The notes under the pieces were generated by a model, which did no database searches, had not been told where the DNA came from, and saw only the letters and a program-made list of their open reading frames with translations. A stretch of 64,000 bases of DNA from Alloalcanivorax dieselolei B5. GTDB taxonomy: Bacteria > Pseudomonadota > Gammaproteobacteria > Pseudomonadales > Alcanivoracaceae. Numbering within the stretch: position 1 is the first letter of the stretch; every line of letters starts with the position of its first letter. Location: NCBI RefSeq assembly GCF_000300005.1, contig NC_018691.1:3162001-3226000 (forward strand), given 5' to 3'. The position numbers were made by a program, and so were the translations under genes. This document shows positions 1-8,656 of the stretch, piece by piece.

Positions 1-291
1 TGCCAGGAACTGGCCACGGCCGCCCAGTACGGCGCCAACGTGATCGTCATCGCGGTCAACAACGGCTCCTACGGGTCGATTCGTATGCATCAGGAGCGGC
101 AGTATCCGGGCCGCCGTTACGGTACCGACCTGGTCAATCCGGATCTGATTTCCCTGGCGCGCGCCTTCGGCGCGGAGGCGGAACGGGTGACGAAGACGGG
201 GGATTTCGAGGCGGTGTTCGAGCGCGCTTTATCGGCGCAATGTCCCTTCCTGATCGAGCTGCCTCTGGATCCGGGCATTCTCAAACCCTGA
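1..291 (+). CDS. Thiamine diphosphate-dependent enzyme, C-terminal end (5' partial)
   Basis: Open from base 1 in frame 1, so only about the last 96 residues are inside the window. The stretch NNGSYGSIRMHQE is the typical acetolactate synthase/benzoylformate decarboxylase-like C-terminal ThDP-binding segment, where the Asn pair helps hold Mg2+ and diphosphate. It ends with the usual short tail after FLIELPLDP. The gene converges on the SDR gene, with 13 bases between the two stops. The substrate cannot be told from this fragment; acetolactate synthase-like, benzoylformate decarboxylase-like and glyoxylate carboligase-like enzymes all share the motif. Confidence 0.85.
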   Translation, partial: CQELATAAQYGANVIVIAVNNGSYGSIRMHQERQYPGRRYGTDLVNPDLISLARAFGAEAERVTKTGDFEAVFERALSAQCPFLIELPLDPGILKP

Positions 292-304
292 TCCTCACGG
301 CGGC

Positions 305-1063
305 TCAGTGCATCACCGAACCGCCATCCACCACCACACTTTCGCCGGTCATAAAGGCGCTCTCATCGGAGGCCAGGAACAGCAGCGGGCCGATCAGGTC
401 CTCCGGGGTCTGGTCACGCTTGAGGGCGCGGCTGGCCAGCACCGGAGCGGTGAGTTTGTCACGCATGGCCTGGTTGGCGATCACCCCTTCGCTGAGCACC
501 AGCCCCGGCGCCAGGGTGTTCACGGCGATACCGTGTTCGCCCAATTCCCGGGCCAGGGCCCGGGTCAGGGCCAGCACCGCGCCCTTGGAGGTGACGTAAT
601 GCAACAGGTTGGGCGTGCCCTTGAACGGCGTGCCCGAAGAGATGTTGATAATACGGCCGTAACCACGCGCCTTCATGCGGGGCGCCACCGCCCGGGCACA
701 GATAAAGGGACCGCGCACATTCACCGCCATCACCTTGTCCCACTCGTTCAGGTCGATATCCTCGAACGGCTGAATTTCCAGCGAGGCATAGATGGCCGCG
801 TTGTTGACCAGTACATCAATGCGTCCGAAGCGCTTCATCGCGGCCTGCGCCATCGCCTTCGCGGACACTTCGTCGGCAACGTCGGCGCGCACCGCCATGG
901 CCTCGGCGCCGGAGGCATTGATCTCTTCCGCCAGGGGCGCGCCATCGAGCACATCGGCGATCACTACCCGGGCGCCCTCGGCGGCCAGGGCCTTGGCATA
1001 GACAGCTCCGATGCCCTGGGCGGCGCCGGTAATGATCACCACTTTATCCTTCATTCGGGTCAT
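305..1063 (-). CDS. SDR family NAD(P)-dependent oxidoreductase
   Basis: About 252 residues, the normal size of a classical short-chain dehydrogenase. The N-terminal dinucleotide motif TGAAQGIG, the structural motif VNNAA, the catalytic Ser in IINISSGT and the pair Tyr-x-x-x-Lys in YVTSKGA are all present, followed by the NTLAPG substrate-loop start. The end, FMTGESVVVDGG, is typical of the family. I chose the ATG at 1063 because GGGAGA lies a few bases upstream; in-frame starts up to 1087 exist without a better ribosome site. It is downstream of the dctPQM genes on the same strand and may oxidise or reduce the transported compound. Substrate unknown. Confidence 0.9.
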   Translation of the reverse strand: MTRMKDKVVIITGAAQGIGAVYAKALAAEGARVVIADVLDGAPLAEEINASGAEAMAVRADVADEVSAKAMAQAAMKRFGRIDVLVNNAAIYASLEIQPFEDIDLNEWDKVMAVNVRGPFICARAVAPRMKARGYGRIINISSGTPFKGTPNLLHYVTSKGAVLALTRALARELGEHGIAVNTLAPGLVLSEGVIANQAMRDKLTAPVLASRALKRDQTPEDLIGPLLFLASDESAFMTGESVVVDGGSVMH

Positions 1064-1095
1064 TCCAGTCTCCCTTGCCTTCATCAAAATTACTT

Positions 1096-1125
1096 TTAAG
1101 CGTTACTTCCAAGCATAACGTTTAA
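1096..1125. repeat. Inverted repeat upstream of the SDR gene
   Basis: Arms TTAAGCGTTA (1096-1105) and TAACGTTTAA (1116-1125) are complementary at nine of ten positions with a 10-base spacer. The element overlaps the TAA stop of dctM and lies just ahead of the SDR start on the minus strand. It could be a regulator site; there is no T-run, so a terminator is less likely. Low confidence in function. Confidence 0.35.
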
Positions 1126-2387
1126 GAAAGAAACGCCGTGACCAGATCCGGCTGCCAGGAGATCAGGATCATCACCACCAGGGTGACCAGCAGGAACGGC
1201 AACAACGATTTAATGATGTCGCCGGGGCGACACTCGGTAACCCGGGACGCCACATAAAGCGCCGCCCCCACCGGCGGCGTCAGCAGGCCCAGGGTCAGGT
1301 TGATGCACATCACCACGCCCAAATGATAGGGGTCGATGCCGTACACCGACTGCGCCACCGGCAGCACGATCGGCACCAACAGGATCAGCGCCGCGATACC
1401 ATCGATGACCATGCCCACCAGCAGCAACAGACCGATCAGCAGCAACAGATAGACAAAGGGATCGGAGGTCATGCTCTGCATCAGGTCACCCAGCTGCTGG
1501 GGAATCTGTTCGTAGATAATCACCCAGCCGAATACCGCGGCGGCAGCCACCAGCGCCAGCACCACGCCGCTGTTGATGCCCACCCGCAACAGCATGTCCC
1601 CCATGCGATGCAACTTCATCTCGCCGTGGGCGAAGCGTCCTACCAGCACCGCCATGGCGGCCCCCACCGCCGCCGCTTCGGTGGGCGTGGCAATGCCACC
1701 GACGATACTGCCGATCATCACCGCCGGCACGCTCAGCGATGGCAGGCCCGCCAGCAGATCATGCAGAATCCGGCCTGGGGTCAGGCGTTCGTTCCTGGGA
1801 TATTCGTGAATAAAACCGAGAATCGCGATGACCAGAATGAAGCCCACCGTCATCATCAGACCAGGAATAATGCCGGCAATGAACAGGTCACCAATGGAGA
1901 TCTGCGCTAAGACACCGAAGATAACGAACAGCATGGACGGCGGAATCACCGGTGCCAGCAACGCGCCGGCGGCGGTGGTGGCGGTGGCGAAATCCCGTTT
2001 ATACCCTTTGCGCTCCATCTCCGGCACCATCACCCGTGCCATCACCGCCACTTGCGCGTTGGCGGAGCCGATAATCGACGCCAGCATCATGTTGGCGAGA
2101 ATATTGATGTAGGCCAGCCCGCCGCGCACCGAACCCAGGAACACCGAAGCGAAAGCGACCAGACGCCTGGTCAGTCCGCCTTCGTTCATCAATTCACCCA
2201 CCAGCATGAACAGGGGAATCGCCAGCAGACCATATTTGTCCAGCCCACCGAAAAACTGCTGTGGATAAGAGAGAAACAGCACACTGTTGTCACTCAGTTG
2301 GATATAGCCCATGGCACTGACCGCCAGCACCAGCGCGATGGGCACACCAATGAATAACAACACCACGAAAAGTGCGATCACCGGCAT
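1122..2387 (-). CDS. dctM: TRAP transporter large permease subunit (DctM family)
   Basis: About 421 residues and almost wholly hydrophobic, with roughly a dozen membrane segments, as expected for the DctM transport subunit. The family-typical stretches ASTGSANA-like (SIIGSANAQVAVMARV), IPPSMLFVIFG and TPPVGAALYV are present. The ATG at 2387 overlaps the dctQ stop (ATGA); longer in-frame extension upstream reads out of frame through dctQ and is not protein-like. It forms a Na+-driven uptake system with DctQ and the periplasmic DctP encoded just upstream. Substrate not evident, probably a carboxylate. Confidence 0.93.
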   Translation of the reverse strand: MPVIALFVVLLFIGVPIALVLAVSAMGYIQLSDNSVLFLSYPQQFFGGLDKYGLLAIPLFMLVGELMNEGGLTRRLVAFASVFLGSVRGGLAYINILANMMLASIIGSANAQVAVMARVMVPEMERKGYKRDFATATTAAGALLAPVIPPSMLFVIFGVLAQISIGDLFIAGIIPGLMMTVGFILVIAILGFIHEYPRNERLTPGRILHDLLAGLPSLSVPAVMIGSIVGGIATPTEAAAVGAAMAVLVGRFAHGEMKLHRMGDMLLRVGINSGVVLALVAAAAVFGWVIIYEQIPQQLGDLMQSMTSDPFVYLLLLIGLLLLVGMVIDGIAALILLVPIVLPVAQSVYGIDPYHLGVVMCINLTLGLLTPPVGAALYVASRVTECRPGDIIKSLLPFLLVTLVVMILISWQPDLVTAFLS

Positions 2388-2956
2388 CAATCCACCCCTT
2401 CCGCGCCCGGCCGGACCTGCTGAAAGTCCGCGCCTGGCGCACGCAGCGTGACCAATAAATTGGCCAGCGCATGCACGCTGGCGGTGAACGCCACTACCGG
2501 CATGATCAGCCAGAACCAGAACTTGGCGATGCCCAAGGTGGCGGTGGGCTCCTGGTACATGTAGTTGAAAGTTTCGGCGGCGAAGGCTTCCAGGTCGAGG
2601 CCGCTGTTCACCAACCCGATGGGATCGAACCAGCGGTAGCAAAGAATCAAAAAAATCACCGCGAACGCCAGCACCACCAGATCAGAGGCCAATCGCAGTC
2701 CCTTCCGGGCCGCCGCCGGCACCGCGTCGGTGAGGAGGGTCACCGCCACCGCGTCACGGTGTTTGAGGGTGACGCTCAAACCGATCATGGCCAGCCACAC
2801 CATGGTCAGGACCGCCAGCTCATCGAGCCAGAAAATCGGAGCCCTGAAGGCCCGCGCCGCCACGTTGACCAGAATCATCACCGGTATCAGCACCACCAGG
2901 GCACGCAGAACCACGCGCTCCAAGCGGCCCAGGAAATCACTTAACACCTGGATCAT
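2387..2956 (-). CDS. dctQ: TRAP transporter small permease subunit (DctQ family)
   Basis: About 189 residues with four hydrophobic segments, the standard architecture of the small membrane subunit. The conserved WLDELAVLTMVWLAMIG region after the first segment (FWxxE pattern) is typical of DctQ. The ATG at 2956 has GGAAGAG upstream. Stop and dctM start overlap as ATGA, showing translational coupling. Confidence 0.92.
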   Translation of the reverse strand: MIQVLSDFLGRLERVVLRALVVLIPVMILVNVAARAFRAPIFWLDELAVLTMVWLAMIGLSVTLKHRDAVAVTLLTDAVPAAARKGLRLASDLVVLAFAVIFLILCYRWFDPIGLVNSGLDLEAFAAETFNYMYQEPTATLGIAKFWFWLIMPVVAFTASVHALANLLVTLRAPGADFQQVRPGAEGVD

Positions 2957-2978
2957 AGTCGCTCTTCCGCTATCGGGG

Positions 2979-3956
2979 TTACAGTTCGGCGGCTTCCCCG
3001 CGGAGTTCCCCAAGCACCGGCGTCTTCTTCATCCAGAGCTCTTCCCACTGATCCAGCTTGTCGCCGAAGAAATCAAGCCCCACCTCGATTACCTTGACGT
3101 TCTTGGCCTCGATCTGGGCCTGGGTCTCGGCCTGGGACTTCTGGTAATACGGCGCCAGCTCCGCCAGACGCTTGCGGGTCAGAGTGCGGATAAGGTCGCG
3201 GTCGTCCTGGTCCAATTGCGACCAGGTGCGCGCCGAGATCAATCCCACCACCGGAAACATCATGTGGTTACTGCGCAGCACCGTCTTGGCACGCTCGTAA
3301 AGACGCAGTTTCCAGACCAGTTCCAGGTCCGCGTCGACGCCATCCACCTGACCGTTGGCCAGAGCATCGTAAACGTCGGTAACCGGCATCGGTGTGGAAA
3401 CAGCACCGAGCAAACGATAAAAGTCCTGCACCGGCGGGAAGGGAGTGATACGGATTTTATGGTCGTTAATCCCCTGCACATCCTCCGCCGGGAAGGCGGT
3501 GAGCATCAGACGCATGCCGGCAACGCCATAACCCAGGCCGACCACCCCGGCCTTGCGTGGCAATTCCTCCAGCAGGGCCTGAGCAGTGGGACCGTTAAGC
3601 AGTCGGTCTGCTTCCATGACGTTTTCCGCCAGATAAGGGGCGAACAGCGCGCCCAGGTCGGGGACCCGGTTGGCTACCTCGGCAGCGGTCATGAAGGCCA
3701 TGTCCAAAGCGCCGGTTTGCAACTGCTGCAACATCTGCGCTTCACTGCCCAATTGGCCGGCCGGGAACACCGCCACGCTGTATTCACCGCCGGATTGTTT
3801 TTCCAGATCCTCGCCAAACGTTTCCGCCGCCTTGCTCCAGGCATGGCTTCCGGGAACGATCAAACCGAGCTTCAGTTCCCTGGCTCCCGCCACGCTGGTC
3901 AGAACGACCAGCAACAAACACATCAACGCCCGGCATCCAAATCTTGTTTTGTTCAT
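2979..3956 (-). CDS. dctP: TRAP transporter substrate-binding protein (DctP family)
   Basis: About 325 residues with an N-terminal signal peptide (basic start, then LMCLLLVVLTSVAGA). The mature part reads as a DctP/DctB solute receptor: GSHAWSKAAETFGEDLEKQSGG, then QLGSEAQMLQQLQTGALDM, and a central VYDALANGQVDGVDADL. ATG at 3956 was preferred to an in-frame GTG at 3962. First gene of the dctPQM-SDR unit, 22 bases ahead of dctQ. The ligand would be captured in the periplasm; organic acids are the usual substrates of the family. Confidence 0.93.
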   Translation of the reverse strand: MNKTRFGCRALMCLLLVVLTSVAGARELKLGLIVPGSHAWSKAAETFGEDLEKQSGGEYSVAVFPAGQLGSEAQMLQQLQTGALDMAFMTAAEVANRVPDLGALFAPYLAENVMEADRLLNGPTAQALLEELPRKAGVVGLGYGVAGMRLMLTAFPAEDVQGINDHKIRITPFPPVQDFYRLLGAVSTPMPVTDVYDALANGQVDGVDADLELVWKLRLYERAKTVLRSNHMMFPVVGLISARTWSQLDQDDRDLIRTLTRKRLAELAPYYQKSQAETQAQIEAKNVKVIEVGLDFFGDKLDQWEELWMKKTPVLGELRGEAAEL

Positions 3957-4421
3957 TGGCACAACCTTTTTTCGTTGCTGTTGGTTATTGTTATTTACAA
4001 CCTGGTTCCGGACGCTAGCACGACGCGGTTCAAGCTTCCCATTAACTTATAATGATTCCTCCAATCAGCGAACATTATAGGGCGGGAGAACCAGTTGATA
4101 GTTGACAGCCGACAGGTGACAGCGAAAAGACAAAAAGCTATGAGGGCATGGCTTCCCCGGCGACCTCCAGGAAGTCACGGGCGTATCTCAAGCACTGATG
4201 GCGTGCATCAGAAATGCTTAATAGGAAGGCATCGATCCGGCTTATAGCATGACGGTCAAACAAAAATCGACAAAGAGACGCCGACATGCCCTTCTTGCCT
4301 GCCCGGACGAAACCCCTCGGAAAATCCACCACCTTGCCGCCGCCCTCCAGAAAGATGGCGACGGTACAGAAAGAACGACGAATGCTCCTCAATCCGAGCC
4401 ACCAAGGCCGAGGACATCAAG
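3957..4421. other. Intergenic region with no convincing gene
   Basis: About 465 bases between the divergent dctP and alpha-hydroxy-acid oxidase genes. It contains an inverted repeat, TATAATG (4048-4054) and CATTATA (4073-4079), near where the dctP promoter should lie. Short ORFs on both strands between 4138 and 4476 lack recognisable motifs and good ribosome sites. Base composition is less GC-rich than the genes around it. Presumed promoter region for both neighbours. Confidence 0.5.
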
Positions 4422-5648
4422 ATGGGTAAACCGGCTTGGGGCCCTGGATCAAAAACCGGTAATAGCGCCCATATGACTTATGCCGCCCCCACCTATGAAT
4501 TCCTTGAAGCGCGTGCACGGCGCCGCGTTCCGAAATTCGCATTCGACTTCGTACAGGGTGGTACCGGCGCTGATCGGGGGATCGAAACAAACCGTCGTGC
4601 CCTTGATGCGGTCGAGATCATTCCACGGTATGGAAATCTGAAAAAGGCCGACACCACTACAACGCTCTTCGGTACCCGGTTCATGGCGCCCATCGGGATT
4701 GCGCCGGTGGGCATGGATGCCTTGATCTGGCCAGGCGCGACAACCAGTCTTGCAAGGGCCGCAAAGGCCTCGAACATTCCCTATATTACCGGCACTCTGG
4801 CCAACTCCCCTCTTGAGGAGGTTGCTGACATAGCCGGCGGCGAGCGTACCTGGTTGCAGCTCTATGGGTTTCCTCGCGACGATCACCGCGTAACCATTGA
4901 CATGGTCCGCCGTGCGAAAGCCGCGGGGATAGCCGCGATCGTGGCGACACTCGACGCGCCCGTGCGTGCCAAACGCCCACGGGATTTGCACAACCGCTTG
5001 GTCGTACCATTCCGTCCGACCCTGAAAACAGTCTGGGAAGTCGCCACCTCGCCCGCGTGGGCCAGGGCACTTGTGCGGCATGGCACCCCGAAGTTCGCCA
5101 ATATCAACCGTTATGTGGATGGGGCGGCAACGCTCGATCGCGTCGCGGGGTTCGTTCAGAAGGAATTGATCGGCAGTTTTTCCTGGGCCGAGATTGCGCT
5201 AATGCGCAAGATCTGGGACGGCGCTCTGATCGTCAAGGGCGTGCTGCACCCCGAGGACGCGGAGGCCGCCGTCAATGTCGGCGCGGATGCCATCCTTATC
5301 TCGAACCACGGCGGCCGCCAGTCGGATGCGGCCCCAAGCCCCATCAACGTCCTGCCGGCCATCCGCGACCGAGTGAACGGGCGTGCAAGGCTGCTCTTCG
5401 ATAGCGGCATCCGCTCCGGTCTTGACGTCATGCGCGCACTGGCGCTCGGCGCGGAAGCCGCATTTTCAGGACGTGGCTTTCTCTATGCCCTGGCGGCGCT
5501 TGGGGAAAAGGGGGGTACCCATTTCGCCGACTTATTGCGCGAGGAATTCGCCGTGGCAATGGCACAGTCGGGAGCCTCGACCGTCGCCGACATCCCTGAT
5601 GTCAGTTGTCGACATGCCCATGCTTATCGCTTCCCAAACCCCGCCTGA
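4422..5648 (+). CDS. FMN-dependent alpha-hydroxy-acid oxidase/dehydrogenase
   Basis: A member of the L-lactate dehydrogenase/glycolate oxidase/(S)-mandelate dehydrogenase family. Visible landmarks are the N-terminal RRVPKFAFDFVQGG, then FMAPIGIAPVGM, a Lys in LIVKGVLHPEDA, and the signature SNHGGRQ carrying the catalytic His and substrate-binding Arg, followed by a TIM-barrel C-terminus LFDSGIRSGLDVMRALALGA. It would oxidise a 2-hydroxy acid to a 2-oxo acid. The ATG at 4422 has GAGGA seven bases upstream; an internal ATG at 4473 matches the usual family N-terminus better but lacks a ribosome site. It heads the plus-strand catabolic island. Confidence 0.92.
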   Translation: MGKPAWGPGSKTGNSAHMTYAAPTYEFLEARARRRVPKFAFDFVQGGTGADRGIETNRRALDAVEIIPRYGNLKKADTTTTLFGTRFMAPIGIAPVGMDALIWPGATTSLARAAKASNIPYITGTLANSPLEEVADIAGGERTWLQLYGFPRDDHRVTIDMVRRAKAAGIAAIVATLDAPVRAKRPRDLHNRLVVPFRPTLKTVWEVATSPAWARALVRHGTPKFANINRYVDGAATLDRVAGFVQKELIGSFSWAEIALMRKIWDGALIVKGVLHPEDAEAAVNVGADAILISNHGGRQSDAAPSPINVLPAIRDRVNGRARLLFDSGIRSGLDVMRALALGAEAAFSGRGFLYALAALGEKGGTHFADLLREEFAVAMAQSGASTVADIPDVSCRHAHAYRFPNPA

Positions 5649-5812
5649 ACTAAAAGTCCGACTCCATGAAAACCAATAAACCGAAGGCACGGGTATGAGC
5701 ACGGTCTTCTGATATTTCATCCTGGCCCGATTCGCATCTTCAAATCAAAACAAACCGAAAACCCGTCCCCCAGACAAGCAAAAAAATTCCACAATAAAAC
5801 AAAGGCCTTACA

Positions 5813-6997
5813 ATGATATCCACCAAAGAATATTTGCGTCATACCTTTACTCTCCTTATTTTTCTTCTCGCCACTCTGTCCAGCTCGATATGTTGGCCCG
5901 CCAGCATATCCACGGACTTTGACAACGATCCTGACACCAAGGAATCGTTGGAGATATACGGAAAGGTCCGACTCTCCATCGACTATGCTGATTCGGATCT
6001 GAACGGCGCCCCGGAAAGACCATCCCAGGGTTTAACGGACGGCAGCACCGGCATCTCCAGCAATGCCACGCTGATTGGCTTTCGTGGCTCCTACGGAATA
6101 AAAAACCAACCCTACACGGTGGTATGGCAGATGGAGCAAACTGTCGACGTTGATACCAGTGCCAATAATACTCTCGCCAACCGCGACACCTATCTGGGAC
6201 TGAGGACCCCGATCGGTGTATTCCGAGTTGGCCGCATGGACACGCCCTATAAGAAAATGGCGCTGGCCAACAGTCTCTATGTCAGCACGGTGGCCGACCC
6301 GTTCGCCATCCTTGGCAAAGGCTCCGCCGGTGGATCCCGCATGGACCTTAGGGGGGCGAATTCACTGTACTGGAACGGGGAAGTCGCCGGTGTGAAACTG
6401 GCCGCGCAGTACGCCCTGGACCAGGACAGCGGTGACTATACCCTTCCAGATGGTAGTTCAGTGAACGGTACCGACGGTTATATTGATGACAACGATGCCG
6501 ATATGTACAGCACTTCCATTTTCTATACCGTTTCCAACCTGACGCTTTCTGGTGCCTATAGCAAATACTCCGAAATCCACGGCGGCAAACTGGAAGGCTG
6601 GCGGCTAGGCGTCCGCTACATGTTGGGCAATTCATTGTTAGGTGGCATTTATGAAGAAATGGATGCCGACGATGAAGTGGCCTCCGGCACTCTCTCCCGA
6701 TCCGCCCATGGCATTTATATTCAACACCGTATTCTTCCACGCACCACGATCGGCGCTCAATGGATGCATGCGAATGAGTCCAAACTGGCCGCGGGCGACG
6801 ATGACGCCGACCAATTCACGGTGGCGATTCACCAACAGATCTTCAACCCCCTGGTGGTGTACTTTGCCACCACCATCACACGCAACGGCGAAAATGGCGC
6901 CTATCGTTCCGGGGACTACGCCCATGGTGATCTGATCGCCACGGCGCCTGGCGGAGATCCTCTGGCCGTGTCCGTCGGAGCGGAATTCATATTCTAA
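5813..6997 (+). CDS. Outer-membrane porin, Gram-negative general porin type
   Basis: About 394 residues with a signal peptide and alternating aromatic/hydrophobic beta strands. YGKVRLSIDYADSD, the GFRGSYG turn, and VGRMDTPYKK are typical of the 16-strand porin family, and the chain ends in ...VGAEFIF, the C-terminal Phe needed for outer-membrane assembly. It closely resembles in pattern the porin at 39708-40844. It probably admits the substrate that the neighbouring TAXI-TRAP system takes up. An AT-rich leader precedes it, and a 13-bp hairpin follows at 7068. Confidence 0.9.
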   Translation: MISTKEYLRHTFTLLIFLLATLSSSICWPASISTDFDNDPDTKESLEIYGKVRLSIDYADSDLNGAPERPSQGLTDGSTGISSNATLIGFRGSYGIKNQPYTVVWQMEQTVDVDTSANNTLANRDTYLGLRTPIGVFRVGRMDTPYKKMALANSLYVSTVADPFAILGKGSAGGSRMDLRGANSLYWNGEVAGVKLAAQYALDQDSGDYTLPDGSSVNGTDGYIDDNDADMYSTSIFYTVSNLTLSGAYSKYSEIHGGKLEGWRLGVRYMLGNSLLGGIYEEMDADDEVASGTLSRSAHGIYIQHRILPRTTIGAQWMHANESKLAAGDDDADQFTVAIHQQIFNPLVVYFATTITRNGENGAYRSGDYAHGDLIATAPGGDPLAVSVGAEFIF

Positions 6998-7067
6998 TCG
7001 GAAATGACCGCACTCCATTTAACTCCCCGGCGACCTTTTAGCACCTCGGCGAAGAGCCTGACCTTTT

Positions 7068-7096
7068 CCTTATCCCTGACCCTGTCAGGGATAAGG
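7068..7096. repeat. Perfect 13-bp inverted repeat with a 3-base loop
   Basis: Arms CCTTATCCCTGAC (7068-7080) and GTCAGGGATAAGG (7084-7096) pair perfectly. It lies 70 bases after the porin stop and 130 bases ahead of the ubiD-type gene. It is followed by CGGCGTTTTGG rather than a clean T-run, so it may be a weak terminator or attenuator, or a regulator site for the following operon. Confidence 0.55.
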
Positions 7097-7228
7097 CGGC
7101 GTTTTGGATACCCGCCAACTTCTCTGGACACTCAAGTCATCACGCATCGTTATAGAGGCGATAATCCAATGTTAATAGACGCTACTCCTTCGCCCTGCCT
7201 ACAGTTGCCTTCAACAGGAGGACATCGA

Positions 7229-8656
7229 ATGAACGCACCTGATACTCCCGGCCACCAACCAGAGAGCACAAAGACCGGGCGGCGCGATATGGGACTTCGC
7301 ACGTGGCTGAGGCATCTGGCGGCAACCCAGCGTCTGGCTGTCGCCAGACCCGGAATGCCATTGGAATTCGGCGTCGCCGGTCTTGCCAATCGGCTCGATG
7401 GTACCCGCGCCCTAATTGTTCCCCGCCCCAGGGGCGGGGAAAACGGCACCGTCGTCTCAGGTCTTTTATCACGCCGTGAGTGGATGGCGGAGGCGCTCGG
7501 CATCGAACCCGAAGCACTCCTGCCAGAGTTTCAGCGGGCCGCCGCCTGCCCCATCCCCTCGATAGAGGTGACGAAGGCGCCTTGTCAGGATCTTGTCCAC
7601 GAAGACATCGACCTCACGCGCCTGCTGCCCATCCCCACTCACAATGAACACGACAGTGGCGCCTATATCACGGCGGGTCTGATGATCTGCCGGGACCCGC
7701 GAACCGGCGTCCAGAACGTGTCGATCCACAGACTTCAGGTCTCCGGCCCACGTGAACTCGGGGCACTTCTTCTGCCGCGTCATACTCTGTCCTATTTCAC
7801 CGCGGCCGAGGAAGCGGGGAATGACCTCGAAGTGGCGATTGTTATAGGCGCTTCCCCGGCCTGCATGCTTGCCTCTCAGGCGATCGTACCGATGGATGTG
7901 GATGAACTCGAGATCGCCGGTGCGCTCGGTGGTGCGCCACTGGAAGTAGCACGCTGTCTCGGCAAGGATATCCTGGTGCCCGCCGAGAGCGAGATTGTCA
8001 TCGAAGGGCGCCTTCTGGCGAACACCCTGAGACCGGAAGGGCCATTCGGCGAGTTTCCGCAGTACTATGGGCCACGCGCGGATCGTCACGTAATTGAGGT
8101 TGATTGCGTTACGACACGACAATCTCCGCTGTTCCATACCATCGTTGGCGGTGGGCTTGAACATCTCATTCTCGGGGGCATCCCACGAGAAGCAACGATC
8201 CTGAACACCGTGCAAGCGATGTTTCCCAATGTGCGTAACGTGCATCTGGCACCAGGTGGTACCTGCCGCTACCACCTCTATGTCCAGATGAAGCCGCGCC
8301 ACCCCGGAGAAGTCAAGAACGTCATTCTCGGCGCCTTCGCCGCGCATTACGATATCAAGCACGTCGTCGTAGTCGACGAAGACGTGGACATTTTCGATGC
8401 CGAGATGGTGGAGTGGGCCATCGCCACGCGGTTTCAGGCGGATAAGGATCTGATCGTCATCAGTGGCTCTCAGGGTTCCAAGCTCGACCCTTCCACTGAT
8501 GAAGGTTTCGGCGCGAAGATGGGAATCGACGCCACCGCCGCGATAGACGCGCCCCCCTTCCGATTCAAACGCATCAGCGTTCCGGGTGAAAAAGAAATCG
8601 ACATCGACAATGTATTGGATGTCGATGCGAAGATTGGGGACCTTCTCCGTGACTGA
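7229..8656 (+). CDS. UbiD family prenyl-FMN-dependent decarboxylase
   Basis: About 475 residues, normal for UbiD enzymes. The hallmark EGPFGEFPQYYG is present and carries acidic active-site residues; upstream stands NVSIHRLQVSGPRELGALL and later GGLEHLILGGIPREATIL. The ATG at 7229 follows AGGAGG and is clearly the start; upstream in-frame sequence is not protein-like. UbiD enzymes reversibly decarboxylate aromatic or alpha,beta-unsaturated acids with prenylated FMN, which the UbiX homologue at 15273 could supply. It overlaps the next gene by 8 bases. The exact substrate is not deducible. Confidence 0.93.
   Translation: MNAPDTPGHQPESTKTGRRDMGLRTWLRHLAATQRLAVARPGMPLEFGVAGLANRLDGTRALIVPRPRGGENGTVVSGLLSRREWMAEALGIEPEALLPEFQRAAACPIPSIEVTKAPCQDLVHEDIDLTRLLPIPTHNEHDSGAYITAGLMICRDPRTGVQNVSIHRLQVSGPRELGALLLPRHTLSYFTAAEEAGNDLEVAIVIGASPACMLASQAIVPMDVDELEIAGALGGAPLEVARCLGKDILVPAESEIVIEGRLLANTLRPEGPFGEFPQYYGPRADRHVIEVDCVTTRQSPLFHTIVGGGLEHLILGGIPREATILNTVQAMFPNVRNVHLAPGGTCRYHLYVQMKPRHPGEVKNVILGAFAAHYDIKHVVVVDEDVDIFDAEMVEWAIATRFQADKDLIVISGSQGSKLDPSTDEGFGAKMGIDATAAIDAPPFRFKRISVPGEKEIDIDNVLDVDAKIGDLLRD

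Noticed and set aside
2730-4052. 440-codon plus-strand ORF opposite dctQ and dctP
   Set aside because: It lies antisense to genes with clear family motifs, is rich in His, Gln and Arg as expected of a GC-rich shadow frame, and has no domain.
4138-4392. 84-codon minus-strand ORF in the gap before the alpha-hydroxy-acid oxidase
   Set aside because: It begins at TTG without a ribosome site and matches no family I recognise; a regulator remnant cannot be shown.
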